DNA of 64,000 bases from Erigeron canadensis (Eukaryota > Streptophyta > Magnoliopsida > Asterales > Asteraceae), in the NCBI RefSeq assembly GCF_010389155.1, contig NC_057769.1, positions 12,462,735 through 12,526,734 on the forward strand, read 5' to 3'. The position numbers and the translations under genes were made by a program. The notes beneath the pieces were generated by a model. The model had not been told where the DNA came from. It saw only the letters and a program-made list of their open reading frames with translations, and made no database searches. Of this stretch, positions 1 to 12,247 are shown piece by piece (positions within the stretch are counted from its first letter, which is position 1; every line of letters begins with the position of its first letter).

Positions 1-235
1 CAATGGGTTAAAACCCTAGCGGCATTCCAAAGTCCTGTAATGATGTTTGGATCCTGGGTGACCAGGGTTTGAGTCTGAGCAGGCGAGGTTTTACCTCCAG
101 TTAAATGTCGAGCCTTTTGTAGCAGTTAAATTGGTGGGTTTTCCCTCCCCTGTGGTCCCTGATTTTGTAGATCGGTCGCTAATGATTGTCTGCCCGAATG
201 GATGTAACGGCTAACCATCCCGTGACACGAACGTT
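1..235 (+). repeat. SINE-like or other short retroposon fragment
   Basis: Mixed-composition, GC-richer block in AT-rich surroundings. It contains a degenerate pol III B-box-like motif (GGGTTTGAGTCTGAGC near 64-79) and ends at a short A-run near 238-246, as a retroposed sequence would. No convincing A box is visible because the window begins inside the block. No coding frame is credible. Confidence 0.3.
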
Positions 236-341
236 CCAAAAAAAATTAAATAATACATATAAAATATTATTACCTTATTACTCGTATAACGTAACTCTTT
301 TGAAAATATTGATTTACTACAAATTAAATTATATAAAATAT

Positions 342-1074
342 GGAAGAATTTCATATATGCCACTACTAAACATCCAAATATCATATTTATCCAATTAATT
401 TTTGATATATTAAAAATTCCATTATTAAAATTAAATTATATTATAATTACCCAAATAATTATATTTAATCAATAAATAACATTAAAATCATGAAAATTAT
501 TATATGGCATTTCCAATTGACACTTATGCCCTCTTTTATTTTACCACAATTACACTATTCAAATTATTTACACAAATTAATCAATACAACACCATCTCGA
601 TCAATATTTTTGAAGCATCTATAGGCACAAAATGCATTGTGGTAGACTCAAACAATCAACAAGGTAAAGGAGAAACATTAAACTTTTATATTGGACCTTC
701 TGTACGAGAACAATGATCTCACAAGTGCTGAACAAAATTAAAATGTAGAACAAAAATGATGATCTGACATTATCCAAAACCAAAAAACACATACTAAGCG
801 TACTAATGAAGTATCTCAAAGAAAACAAAGTATCTTTTAGCAAAGTGAAAACATGTCAAAGACATCAATGTGAATTTGAATAGAGGGTATAATTGTCAAC
901 TGGAAATGCCATATAATAATTTTAATGATTTTAATGTTATTTATTGATTAAATATAATTATTTGGGTAATTAAGATATAATTTAATCTTAATGATAACAT
1001 TTTTGATATATCAAAAATTAATTGGATAAATACGATGTCTGGATGTTTAATAGTGGCATATATGAAATTTTCCC
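342..1074. mobile_element. MULE-type non-autonomous element with long terminal inverted repeats
   Basis: Two arms of roughly 170-190 bp (about 342-510 and 905-1074) are reverse complements with scattered mismatches. They enclose about 400 bp of unrelated AT-rich sequence without a coding frame. The outer ends read GGAAGAATTTCATATATGCC on the left and the complement of GGGAAAATTTCATATATGCC on the right. The perfect 9-bp direct repeat ATAAAATAT flanks both sides (333-341 and 1075-1083). Long inverted repeats with a 9-bp target duplication are the signature of Mutator-like elements; no transposase is present, so it must have moved with help from another copy. Confidence 0.8.
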
Positions 1075-1083
1075 ATAAAATAT

Positions 1084-1320
1084 TGAAGCTTAGTAAATCT
1101 GAAGGTTGGATCAAGTGGTTAACACCCTTACTTTTGGAGACAGAGGTTATGGGTTTTATCCTCATCCCTTGCAAGGTCGGAGGTCCTTTTCTATCTTTAG
1201 ATAGACCTGGAAGCAGTCTCTTTACAACGTGGTGGTATGGGTAAGGCTGTCTACATCTTAACCTCTCCCATACACCGGTGAGATATTGATACCCAAAACT
1301 CATAGAAGACAGCATTGGAC
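1084..1320 (+). mobile_element. SINE, Au-like tail
   Basis: The block directly follows the right target duplication of the MULE-type element. Its 3' half (about 1228-1300) carries GTGGTATGGGTAAGGCTG followed by a TACATCTTA stretch, which resembles the conserved tail of plant Au-type SINEs as I remember them. The 5' part has a weak A-box-like run (TGGATCAAGTGGTTAAC at 1107-1123). It ends in TTACT repeats (1322-1338) instead of a poly-A. Family assignment is from memory and should be treated as likely, not certain. Confidence 0.5.
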
Positions 1321-1712
1321 GTTACTTACTTACTTACTATACATTACGATTTTTTGAATTTTTTACAACAATCTTTGAAACTCACGACCAAAACTTACTA
1401 AATATATATCGTAAGTTATAAAATATTTGTTTTGCTGTATCGTGTGAGTATTATAGTAGTAGGATAAAATCTATATAACCTTATCCCAATTCCCTACCTA
1501 TGATAAATTCCCTACCTTTGATAAATAGGTAGTATCAAATTTCCCAATAATAATAAAAAAAATAATAATAAATCCAACTCTACAAAAAGTAAAGATCCAA
1601 TCCCTAATCTTTTATCTTTGTCTTTGAGAGTCATGGACGTTACTTGATCCAAATACTCCACTATTTTAAATGTATATGTCTCCTAGCTTCACATTTTCAT
1701 AAACTAGAGGAT
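1321..1712. other. intergenic, nothing recognised
   Basis: AT-rich non-coding sequence with a short local duplication (TTCCCTACCT followed by TGATAAAT, 1490-1530). No gene, RNA or mobile-element boundary could be supported. Confidence 0.5.
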
Positions 1713-1990
1713 GCTCGTACGATGCAATGCTGATGATGATAGCGACGAAGGTGTGGTGACAGCGGCAGTGTGACTGCGATGTGCGGCAGTGCAGTGGTGG
1801 TGGTGTGGTGGGGAATGTAAATTAATTGATGTAAGAGGGGTTAATAAGGTTTTTTAAGGGTTGGAGGATATATGTTGTAATTTATTTCATTAAGGGTATT
1901 ATAGGTAAATAAGTGAAAATGTTTAAATTAGTGAATAAAGAAGATGAATAATATGGTTATTTCAAAATCCTAATTACTTAAAGGGAGATA
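1713..1990 (-). repeat. Helitron-like repeat (family B), minus copy
   Basis: Starts (its 3' end) with CTCGTACGATGCAATGC, followed by a GC-rich GTGGTGG region and then the AATTGATGTAAGAGGGGTTAA segment shared, in reverse, with the copies near 2466, 27741, 28229, 36826 and 54297. The hairpin tip is diverged. Non-coding. Confidence 0.4.
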
Positions 1991-2460
1991 GATCATTTGC
2001 TTTATAGAGTATTATAGATTTGTTGAACCATACGTATATTTCATAGCTCCATCATTTTAGGGTCGATCGTCTGATAGGATGTTGCCTGTTCATCTTTCAG
2101 TTAACTTATAGGTTATTTTTTTGGGATTTATTGGGATGTAAATTTTTTTAAATCAACTGAAATCAAATTAAACCAAACCAATTAAACAGGAACAAAACAA
2201 TACCGATTACCGAATTCAATTCACTTCGATTTCAATCTCAAACCAAAGTATCTGAATTGTTTTGTAAGTTGTTAAATTTATTAGTTTGAAATCTTAAAGT
2301 ATTGAAGCCAAATTTATTTATAAAACATGTTTTTCAAAACTACTTGTATATCGGATAGGCCTTCGAAACTAGTTTATTGAATATATGCATTGAATATGCT
2401 TTAAAAGCGTGAATTTAAAAAAGTTTGCGACAAACATATAGAGGATGGTAAAAAGAAAGA
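1991..2460. other. intergenic, nothing recognised
   Basis: AT-rich sequence without a coding frame, RNA gene or recognisable element boundary. Confidence 0.5.
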
Positions 2461-2745
2461 GTATGATGTATCTATACTATTATATATAAAAATTATAATC
2501 CCTATGTTGAAAGTTTACATAAATAACCCTTATGTTGAAAGTATACATAAATATGAGATGTGAATTGACCAAAATACCCTTAATGAATTAAATCACCATC
2601 AACCTTTAATATTACACCATTAGTCCGTTATATTATAAAATATCATTAGTAACCCTTTTTATCAACTACTTTTACTTACACCAATAGATGTCACCACCAC
2701 TTTCATCGCCGGCTTGCCGCCGCATTGCGCGAGTATGCCATGTTT
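2461..2745 (+). repeat. Helitron-like repeat (family B), plus copy
   Basis: Opens with TCTATACTATTATATATAAA, continues with CCTATGTTGAAAGTTTACA and a CCACC-rich segment, and closes at CCGCATTGCGCGAGTATGCC. The same beginning and end recur in the copies near 27741 and 36960. A 5' TC and a GC-rich tip just before a variable 3' end suggest a short non-autonomous Helitron. No coding capacity. Confidence 0.45.
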
Positions 2746-5700
2746 ATTACTTAAATTCTTTTAATATATGACAGATGTCATTAATTCGATCTTTCTCCTA
2801 ATAGATACTTTAAGTTTACCAATTTTCATGATCATAATGTTAATAAAATATATTATAAAGAATATATTATTTTCCAAGAATGATGAAAAAAAGAAAATAA
2901 AGTTCAAATTTAATTACAGCCTATAGTTCTTGGTCTACTGATTAAAGAAAATTCAAATCTGGATACTATTATTAATCATTAATTGCTAGAAACTAACTAG
3001 GAACTATAAAATATCTATTGTTTAAAAAAAAAAAGTTATAGGCTAGTCAAGGACTGAAATAAGCATGCAAATTACTTGTATAATAATAATGTAGTTATTT
3101 GTGTAAGAGAGAACCTGTTAATGAAGTACGTAGTGTCTCACTTCCAATCAAGACATTGAATAGTCCATTACAATTCAGATGAAAAATGAATAGTATAAGG
3201 TATACTCGTGATAGTATATAATTGTAATATTAATAGTATGAAATTCTGAGTGAGATTTAAATACGAAACAAATAAAGAATATGAATATTGATACTTGCAA
3301 GTCACTTCTCAAATTGTAGTTTTGATGTCTTTCAACTCACTCTATTCTCTCCTTTTGTTAAAAACAATACAAGAAGAATATGGTTCTTTCCTTTTTCTTT
3401 TTTCATTTTGTTTTCCATGTGAATTTATTAATTCGTTATATACCTTATTTGTCATAATATATGATATGATTAAACTTATCTATATCAATAAATAAGATAG
3501 GATAATTTAAAACATACTTGACGTTAACTTTTAGTTAACATGTCAGCTTTTATTTAGTTGGCATTATCTCCTATATATATATATATTTTTAATAGTATGC
3601 ATACGTGACATTAATTTTCTTCTTAATATCTCTAGGTAGGCGATGCCGTTGGTAATTGAAATTCATAGATTTTGTGATTGGATTTAGGGTTATGAGAAGA
3701 TTTTGTTGGTGTTTGGGTTTTTTTTTTTTTTTAAAGATTAACTTTTATTTACATAATCTGGAACCCACAAATCGTGGTCTGGTCCTAATATTTACATGCC
3801 TATACTATTTACAACATTGAACCGGTTCCAACTATCAAGACTAATTGTACAATTCCTTGACCGGTTCTTAAACCAAAAGAAACTAATTGTTTTTATCTCT
3901 TGAAAAACCCTATCGCCATTTGTTTCTTCGTTGTTGTATCTTTTATTGTTTCTTATCCGCCATAAGCACCAGCAAGTTTGGTGTTTGGGTTATTAATTTG
4001 GTTTTTGAATTTTGTTCATGAAATTTTGCTGTATTTTATTGTTGTTATTTTGTGTTTGGATGTAGACAAATAAATGAGTTTGATATAAAAAGAAGATAAA
4101 GAATAAAGGGAGAGTAGTTTGAAAGAAACTAAAATGTCTTTATGTGCATTGCACATGAGGTATTTAACAGAGCCAAGTTAACATCCGTAATGAAGCGAAA
4201 AGTCACCATAAGATGACGTAATGAAAAAAAAAAATTAATTAAGGGTAAAATTTGATAATATGGTATACCCATGGGCATGTAATGAAACTAACTCTTAATA
4301 AAACAATTTTATATTATGTTGGATTTGAAAAAAAAAAAAAAATACGAGTCATGACAAACAAATAACACCCATTCCTGGTTATTAAGTACTCGTACTCGTA
4401 TTAAAAGACAATTTTCTAAAGAATATAAACCGAGACAGGATACTAATGCTCGTATTTCTAACATCATTCACTTTTGAAACAAACAGTCCCCAATAGTTCA
4501 TTCACTGTGTTTCAAAAAACTTATTTATTTATTAAATTAATTCATAACAATTAAACAATCACTTGTTGAGAGGAAGTTAGTATTTTTGGCTTACTCTTTA
4601 TTATTAAGAGGATGTTAAAAAGTTTCAATATAGAAATGCAGATCAGATTAAAGTTTTAGTTTTAGTTTGACTGCCCACATTACATACTCATGTTTGTTTT
4701 TGTTCTCGTTAGTGTTGTTGAAAACATATAGTTTGATTACCTTTTTATGGCGTGGTTGAGAACTCGATAAACAGAAAAAGATCTTCTGGATTTTGGCTAT
4801 CAGTTATTTTCACGTTGAATTTCCATGTTTGGAAAATACAAGAAGTATGTGTTGATAATTTAGTCTTCCTAAATAGAACTATAGAAGTACAAGTTAGAAA
4901 AATGAGTAATTACCTGGGCTGGGTTGGGCTACGCAACATTGGACTGGGCTAGGTGGAGCGTTAACTTGTTAGGTAAGAATGTAATACTGTAAGAGTCAAT
5001 TGGATTCAATCTAAACATTTTGCTACCTCAATTTTTTTTTTTTTTTTTTTTTGTTTTTGTGTGTGTGTGTTTTTTTTGGTCTTATAACTTTCCATAAATT
5101 TTTTCGCGGAAAACAACTTTGGATTTTTACGGATAGGTAGACAAATTCAAGTTTACAATGAAAAACTTTTTTGTAGTCTCAAAATCTCATTTCAATTTCC
5201 AAGTTAATTTACAAATAACTTTTCTAGAGTCTCAAAAACGCTTTTATATTGCTTATTAGAGGGTTTTTGGAATTTATTATTTAAAAGATCTTATCTTTAA
5301 GCCATACAAGCAGAAGCAATTATAAACTTATTGAAAATGTACTTTTTATTCTTCTAAGTTCAAAAATCACCAATAATTATCCTTTTTAAATGCATTCACT
5401 TTTTTTTTTTTTTTTTTTATTATTATTTTCCCGAACCATCTGTTAGTTTAACCAAAAGCTATTAAAGTTTAGGCTTTAGGAACCCGATTTTCTAGAGCCT
5501 CACAGTTGTGTACATATTTATATACGGGGAAAGCTTATGTATTGTACCTAGCTTGGGTACAGCTATATGAATTTCAGGAAGGATTATGTATGTGTATCAA
5601 ATTCATAGTTTTAATTTGTAATTTTAAAAAAAAAAAAAATTCACATGGTTGTACGGTTGTACCCAAGCTGACCTGCTTGTACGTATCATTTTTCCTTTAT

Positions 5701-5820
5701 ATATTGAGAACCGTTTTTGAACTAAAAGAATAACAAAAAAAATTGCATCTAAGTGCTAGTATAATCGAGTATTAATGCATAAACTTCCAACCACTATGGC
5801 TATGGCCGGCTTTTAGAGGT
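2746..5820. other. AT-rich intergenic region
   Basis: No gene is supported. It contains several poly-T/poly-A runs (3721-3733, 5033-5052, 5401-5418), a short TA run (3575-3588) and a short sequence with repeated ACCGGTTC motifs (about 3820-3870). Reading frames here are short, without homology that I recognise or splice-consistent extensions. Confidence 0.5.
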
Positions 5821-5829
5821 TGGCAGGCT

Positions 5830-6615
5830 CTTAAAACATATAGTGACCCTGACCAGGAGCGAAAGTCACTTCTGACTTTCTGAGCTTCATGATCAAGAAG
5901 TCAACTTTGTTACAAATATCTGTCGTAAACTTGGCAAACACCGAGATCATATACAGAAGGAAGCCACGGGCATCTTAAACACGTTTGAATAGTTGAGTTG
6001 AACCGTGCGATTTGAAGAGACCTCAAAGATATTAAGAAGATTATCACCAAATTCAAGCTACATATCCCTGCAAAAACAGGACATATGACGAAACTACACC
6101 GACTAAAGAACCATAAATCTAATATTTCATTTCTGCAAAAGGTGAAGGATGTGTCTCATTTGCAAAAATAACAACCTATTCCTTGAGAGTTGAGACCCTC
6201 AATTATAGCTTTGTTTGCTATGCTTTTCTGTGTTTCCTGAAAATGCAATTATAAGTAGAAGATTGATGGTATTACTGGTGGATTGGAGAAGGGTTTGTCC
6301 CATCAATACGTGGTGGACAATTCTCTGATCTGGCCGGGTCAGTATCAAGACATCACTGAATGGGATGATCTACCTATACCGCCCATGGACACGTGGAACG
6401 TTGAGGTTTTGAGGTAGAAGTATTGGGATGAACTAGAGTTGGATTGAAGAGAGTTGCCAAATCTGTTTACTAAGATGACTTCTTTAGAGAAAGTTAAATG
6501 CGCGTCCGAGGCTCTCTTTTTTTGTTTGCAGCGAGCGTGGAGTCTGGATAAAGAAGACAACAATGCCCACCTGATGGTGAAAACATCAGCCACAGGGTTG
6601 ATTTTTTCCATCTGA
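5830..6615 (+). pseudogene. decayed protein-coding gene fragment, unidentified
   Basis: Two stretches read like real protein in the plus direction but are broken. Around 5887-5994 a frame encodes a charged helical segment (ELHDQEVNFV then RKLGKHRDHIQKEATGI) that then meets stops. Around 6337-6612 another frame reads ITEWDDLPIPPMDTWNVEVL, then, after two in-frame stop codons, ELPNLFTKMTSLEKVKCASE and a hydrophilic tail. Between them lies AT-rich sequence that could be an intron. I do not recognise the parent family, and the fragment has no start, no intact frame and no terminal exon. Amino-acid-like composition and two separate readable blocks are the only evidence. It lies downstream of the cyclin gene, pointing toward it. 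Confidence 0.35.
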
Positions 6616-6957
6616 CATATATTTTGTTAAACTAAGTCACCAACTTTCTGGAACAAATGTCATTGATAAGCGTATCATGGAGATATTGTAGGTCATTCAC
6701 AGTGATTTATTACTCTAACAAAAATTTTATAATCTAATATGAATGATGTTTTAATTTGATGTTCATAGTTACTAACATCTCAACATACATGCGAAGACAG
6801 CAAAGCATTAATTACTTTTACATTACATATCTTTAATCACATCAACATACAAAGCGAAAATTTGTGATGTACACGCGATTGATGCATAGCTAAAGATCCC
6901 AAATGTGATCAAATTTAATGAATTTGAATCTGTGAAAATCGGATAGTCAGATCATTG
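6616..6957. other. 3' flank of the cyclin gene
   Basis: AT-rich sequence between the decayed fragment and the cyclin stop codon. It should contain the 3' untranslated region and polyadenylation site of the cyclin on the minus strand; no precise signal could be chosen. Confidence 0.45.
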
Positions 6958-9785
6958 CTAAAACACGTCATCCAATCTTCTCTTTTTGATGCTTGTACTA
7001 CTGTCACTTTCACTGCTTGGACATTGGTAGTCAAGAACACTAATCGACTCACTTGAATCGAATCCCATTTCCTGCATTATGCATAAACAATCCTCCACAT
7101 TTTCCTATAGTTGACAATGATCAATGAAAATGAATCAGAATGTAAATATTGTACAAGAGTAATGCATAAATGCGGAGATTTATTAGCTGCTTACATTGTT
7201 TAGATATTTACAAGTAGAAATTGCAGCTCTGATATGAGAATGTTGACGGGGAACTAGATCTTGAGATGCATGAAGAAGAGCAGATGCTGCAATTACTGAT
7301 GGTCTGAATTCTAACAACTTGATTTCTGTATTAATACGAATAAAGAAGAATTAACATAATCACTTCTCTTGGACCCGGTGCCTTTTAGAAAAAGTTATAT
7401 TAGTCCACACAAAAAAACGGTTCACGGACACCCAGGCACCCATCTTATTGACTTTATTCCAAAACGATGTATATTGACAGGGTCCAAGTCACAAAGAATA
7501 CCTTCAGGCAACTCCCCTTGCACAGCGGGGCATGTTGGAGGCAGGGTTTGAACCCAAGACCTTCTTATTCCCAAATATTCCTCAAATTGGCCCATGTCTC
7601 CATTCTATTTTTATATTTGTGAAAAATAGGACAAAAACTGCTCCTGTGTTATCACTGATTCAGTATCACACATTATGTATCTATGGTCCATAACTAGGAT
7701 GTATGGTCAAAGTTGTACATGTTGCATTTAACTTAAGTAAAAAGAACCATTACTTCCTCATAAGGTAAATGTACATGTTGAAGTATGTAAAACCATTAGT
7801 AGCTCAGAAGCTTTAAGCCATTAAACTATTGAAGTACATATAGCCTGTTTCCGTCATATAAATTGCATTATTTATCATCCAACTTTTTGTTCCACTTACT
7901 TAACGTAAATGGTCGATATGAGACACATGGACATACGGAAGAAGAATACAACAGGAATTTTTGTAAATTATTATAAGTCACCATCTACTATTTATGTTGC
8001 ATATTTAGAAATTTTTTTAAAATATGTAGGTGAAAGGCAACAAATAATACTCACATGAGTCAAAATATTTTGTTGTTCTATGCATTATGCAACAATACAA
8101 AATTCTGTGACTTGGACCAATTGAAGGGGATAGATGGATTAGGGTCCTTTAAGGTTTCTTCAGATATCCCTGTATTATTGTGTATTTCAGAACGTCTTAT
8201 TATAGCAAGTTGCAAATCTTCTTCTTTGTGGTTATTGATGTTTAAACAGTTTAACTGCAAACTCTCGAGGATAATGCTAAAATAGAAATGGTAATTAAAA
8301 ATTAACTAAATTGAGCAGAAATTAATTAGTATTTACCATAGGAAGATTTCAATATAATCCTTGAAGCTCTCTCTTTGATAGCTTGTGATAAAAACGTCAT
8401 ATCCTTAAGCTTAAGCAACGATAGGAAGTAACAGATGAATGAAAAAGGTGTAATTGATCGCATTCGCCATTTCAGACAGGTAAGAATCAAAACCTCCATT
8501 CTACCAATCAACTTTGCGTCGTAAACCATACGTTGATATCCCTGGTACCATCAACATATAAATTTAACCATAAATTATCCTTCTATTTTGAAACAATACA
8601 AAGTCAAGCAAACACCTTGTAAAATCCACTCACCGATAAGTTAGAGATATCTATACTGGAATTCCTCATTTTTGCTGCTAGAGAAAGACATGTAATCGCT
8701 ACAAGTCCAACCATCCAAGGCTTCTCCTGATTCTAAATTATAGTTTGACACACAATATCAGGTAAGGTTCAAACGAAAAGTCTCCTTGTGAAAAAAAAGA
8801 TTAGGATTGATCTTGTTGTTAACATGGGTCTACTCTGCAAACCATTTTGTACAACTTGACTCGCACTTTTTTACATGTTATTCACTAAAATTGATTCTCC
8901 ATTTTCTAAAAACCAGTATTGTCTCCTAATCCATTCCACACAATATCAGACAAAAAGACAATTCTACATAATTTCAATGAAGTCACAACAGAACAACCAG
9001 AAAAAGCTCTAATGGAAACATTAACATTTTTTTTTTGTTGTTGTAAACCATTTGTAAGTGGCCGTTAGAGCATGGGGTATGGGGGTTACACCCCACCCCC
9101 AAAGCTAATTTTGCATCTCGGCACCGCAACACCCTCCACACCCCTCCCTTTCATAGGTCCAGGGTTCGTGGTAGCCTCGCCAAGTTCAGCATTGAACTTT
9201 ATTATAGTATGTGTGTCAGTAAGTATATTTATCATGAAAAAAAGTATTGTTCTGCAGCCTAAAATTAAAGCAATGATGGAAACTAATGTGACATTTTGGG
9301 TCTGCATTGAAACTTTGGTCAAACTCCATATCAAAACCCTGATCCTCTAAGGTGGCCCAAAATTCTCAAAAGAAACATACATGGGTCAAACTCCATATCA
9401 AAAACACATCAAATTCCCAAAAACAAAAGAGAGAGAGAAAAAAAAAAGGCATTTATAACACTTACTATAACTTTTTGAGTGGAGATAAATCGATCCATAT
9501 AATTAACCGCAAGATAACTCACTAAAGGATCCAAATTTTCACAAAACTGCATACCATCAAATACAAAATAAATTAATAATAATACAAAACTGACAAATTT
9601 TATACATATAAAAACACACATTAACATCTAACCTTTGAAATAACCATCAACCCATCACGACGAAATTTGGCGGGAAAATTGTCAACAAAGAGAACACATT
9701 CATCGGAAAACAAAGTTGGTACGATGTCGGATTGATGTTCTTTGAAGCTTATTAATGGGTTTTCTAGATCAAACAAGAAATCCAT
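6958..9785 (-). CDS. CYCD6: D-type cyclin, CYCD6-like
   Basis: Six exons join into one frame of 271 codons plus stop: 9633-9785, 9466-9546, 8634-8732, 8337-8541, 7195-7325, 6958-7104. All junctions are GT-AG and phases agree. D-type cyclins bind CDKA/CDKB and drive the G1/S step in the nucleus; in Arabidopsis CYCD6;1 controls asymmetric division of ground-tissue stem cells. The cyclin box begins in exon 2-3 (LAVNYMDRFIS, then EKPWMVGLVAITCLSLAAKM, exon 3) and continues in exon 4 (LKWRMRSITPFSF); the C-terminal cyclin fold is in exon 5 (LLEFRPSVIAASALLHAS). The tail is Ser-rich and basic (SSESDSSTSIKKRRLDD). The N-terminus (MDFLFDLENPLISF) lacks the LxCxE retinoblastoma-binding motif of most D cyclins, as in CYCD6;1 as I recall it. 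Exon 3 could start six bases later at an alternative AG. A TATA-like run lies at 10024-10034, about 240 bp upstream. Introns hold repeat insertions. The CYCD6 subgroup call is from remembered similarity. Confidence 0.9.
7360..7600 (-). repeat. SINE-like insertion in cyclin intron 4
   Basis: Within the 1-kb intron between cyclin exons 4 and 5. Reading the minus strand, GGTCTTGGGTTCAAACCC matches a pol III B box (7547-7564 on plus as its complement). Plus-strand frames are shadows of this non-coding sequence. The A box and the ends are not clear. Confidence 0.35.
9000..9345. repeat. unclassified GC-richer insertion in cyclin intron 2
   Basis: A block beginning near the poly-T at 9028-9036 and including the C-rich stretch GGGGGTTACACCCCACCCCC interrupts otherwise AT-rich intron sequence between cyclin exons 2 and 3. 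Nearby, TCAAACTCCATATCAAAA occurs twice (9318 and 9388). No terminal repeats were resolved. Confidence 0.25.
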
Positions 9786-11820
9786 TTGTTTATTATTATT
9801 ATTATTTAGTACTAGTAATAATTAAGTTTTGAGTGGGATTTTGTTTGGAATGTAATTGTATTAAATTGAATTAAATTAAATTAAATACTGACAATAAGTG
9901 AGTAAATTTGGTTTGTGAAATGTGAGAAAACAGAAAGTGAGAAGTGTGCAGTCATTTTTGGGAACAAAGTTCAATAGTAGGACTACAACTTTGCTTGCAA
10001 TTTCAGTTTTCACCAGCTGCTCCTATATATATACACACATTTAAAAGTCTTTTCAATGTCCTATGCTTGTAACTTATAGAGTGATGCTTTGTATCTTGTA
10101 CATCATGCATTAAGATTAATACTTTGTTTGTTAGAGCATTTTCTTTTTCAAAAAAGACAAGGAGTTTCTAAAGTTATAAACAAGTTGTATTAAATTTTAG
10201 AGGAATTCAATCCTTTCGAGCATGATTGCATTTCAAATAAGACCACTATGACAAAATGGTGATGCCTATAGACAAGTCGGTTCTCTTACTCGGCTCCGTT
10301 CACTTCCGTTCACTTGGCTAAGGCTTCCAAAGGAAAACGCATCAAAGGCTCCGAAACCACGGGGAAATTTAACAAAAGACTTGTCTGCCCTATGTCATGT
10401 TCATTCATTGAACTTTTTAACGAACTATTCATAAATAATTAACCAAACATAAAGTTATATTCATATTCATTATCTAGCGAATTTTAGTCTTAAAACACGT
10501 AAAACTCTAACCCTGCCTTGGGACCTAACCAGGGACAGAGCACTTTGGGAACAATGAGGGCAAGTGTCTATACTTCAATTTTGATACAATAAAGTTTTTT
10601 ATTTAAGGTGTATTTATAATTTTATCCTTATTAAGATTTAAAAAAATACATACAAATATCACCTTGGTTGTCATAAGTCGCTTCTTTGAAAGTCATTAAT
10701 CTTGTAAGCATTAGTTTTAAGAAACATTACTCTATTGGTAGAGTTAAAAGTTGAATTGTTTTAAATTTTAATTAAAAAAAAAAAAGGTTGAAGATAGTGT
10801 TTTTTCTTTGTTCAGATAAATATGTAGTAGGTCAATAATATAGTTGGATGTGAAAAAGTTATTTCTTTTCAATTTAGTATAATTTATATGTATTAAAAGT
10901 AAGTGTAATCAATTATAATCACAATGATAAGGTAGAAAAGATTGTACAAACTAATTATTTTATAAAGTATTTATACCAGTGTTATTGATTTCGCTTAAAC
11001 TTATATTATGTTGTTTAATATACGCAACTCATCGGCTATCACATGTTCCGAAATGAAAAAGGCCGATGTTTATCTTAAAGATAGACATTTCCATAGCACT
11101 CACATAAGCTAAACTTGATTTTCTCAAAAGCAACGTTTTTTAAAGGGCCCATTTTCTATTCTCCAACTATAACCTAATTATTTTATTTATATTTTTGGAT
11201 ATACCTTACATAAATATGATAAACAACTTTTAAATTTTCTCATTCCTACAAAAAATTTTAGCTTCATCCCTAATCCAACTTAACACTTTTTGAAAGAATA
11301 AATATATAAACAATATCCGGCGCACTTGTAGGTATTCGACTAAGGAACAAAGTAAATGGAAGCCACCTCTAATTGCCTCAAGAGGATCATCTTTTTTGGT
11401 TGTAACTTTTTGTTATATCCTTCGACTTTGAGTTATATTCCGTCTTTTTTGGGCCTTGAATGGAATAATGGATTCTTCTGTTGGTCCAAGAGAAAGGCTT
11501 AAAGGCTTGTATCATTAGAAGACACCAATCATTTATATTGCCTTTACTTTTCTTCCTTTCTTTTTCTTTTTTTAACGACATGTTTATTCTATTCTTACTC
11601 CTAAATTAAACGTATACTTAGAAATCAGGACTCTTGAAAAACCCCTATTAATCCAATTTCACAAAAATGAAAAGTGGGATTCAAACTCAGGTAAATCTTT
11701 CCAAAGTCAAAAACCTTACCAATAGACCACCAACCCCATTGACACCTTGCTTCATTTCTCTTTTAGTATTATTATATGTCTTTTTCCTTGAATATAATCC
11801 AAAAAGAAAAACACATCACA
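9786..11820. other. cyclin promoter side and intergenic region
   Basis: AT-rich. 9786-10100 is the presumed cyclin promoter and 5' untranslated region with a TATA-like run at 10024-10034. A short local duplication GTTCACTTCCGTTCACTT lies at 10307-10324. No other gene supported. Confidence 0.45.
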
Positions 11821-11823
11821 GCA

Positions 11824-12247
11824 ATGTTTTAAATACCAGTAAATACCGACGGTATTACCGGTACCGGAGACAACACTGGTATTTTAAGTCCGGTATTTTC
11901 ACTGATCAATACCGGCCGGTATTTCCGGTATTCCCGGTATTTTCCGGTATTTCAAAAAATAAATTTTGATTTTTTTAAAAGATTATTTTTATGATACTTT
12001 AATGTTATTTTTTATTATTTGTGAACTTTAAAACTTATATTTTATTATAAAATACATACTAGGTATTATTTTTGAGTAATTATAATTGCATTTTGACTAT
12101 TTTTGTTAATTTGTAACAAATTTTATACGATTTTTATACATAAAAATATAATAAATTAAAAATAGTCGTACCGGCCGGTATTTCCGGTAATACCGATAAT
12201 ACCGGTAATACTGGAAAATTTTTCCACGGCCGGTTTTTAAAACATTT
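11824..12247. repeat. inverted-repeat element dense in CCGGTA motifs
   Basis: The ends are inverted copies: AATGTTTTAAATACC on the left and the complement of AATGTTTTAAAAACC on the right. Inside each end there are many copies of CCGGTA, ACCGG and GGTATT in alternating orientation, around an AT-rich core (about 11955-12165) rich in homopolymer runs. No coding frame and no clear target duplication. The same architecture with other motifs is seen at 24398-24886, 44374-44840 and 47690-48206. Confidence 0.55.
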
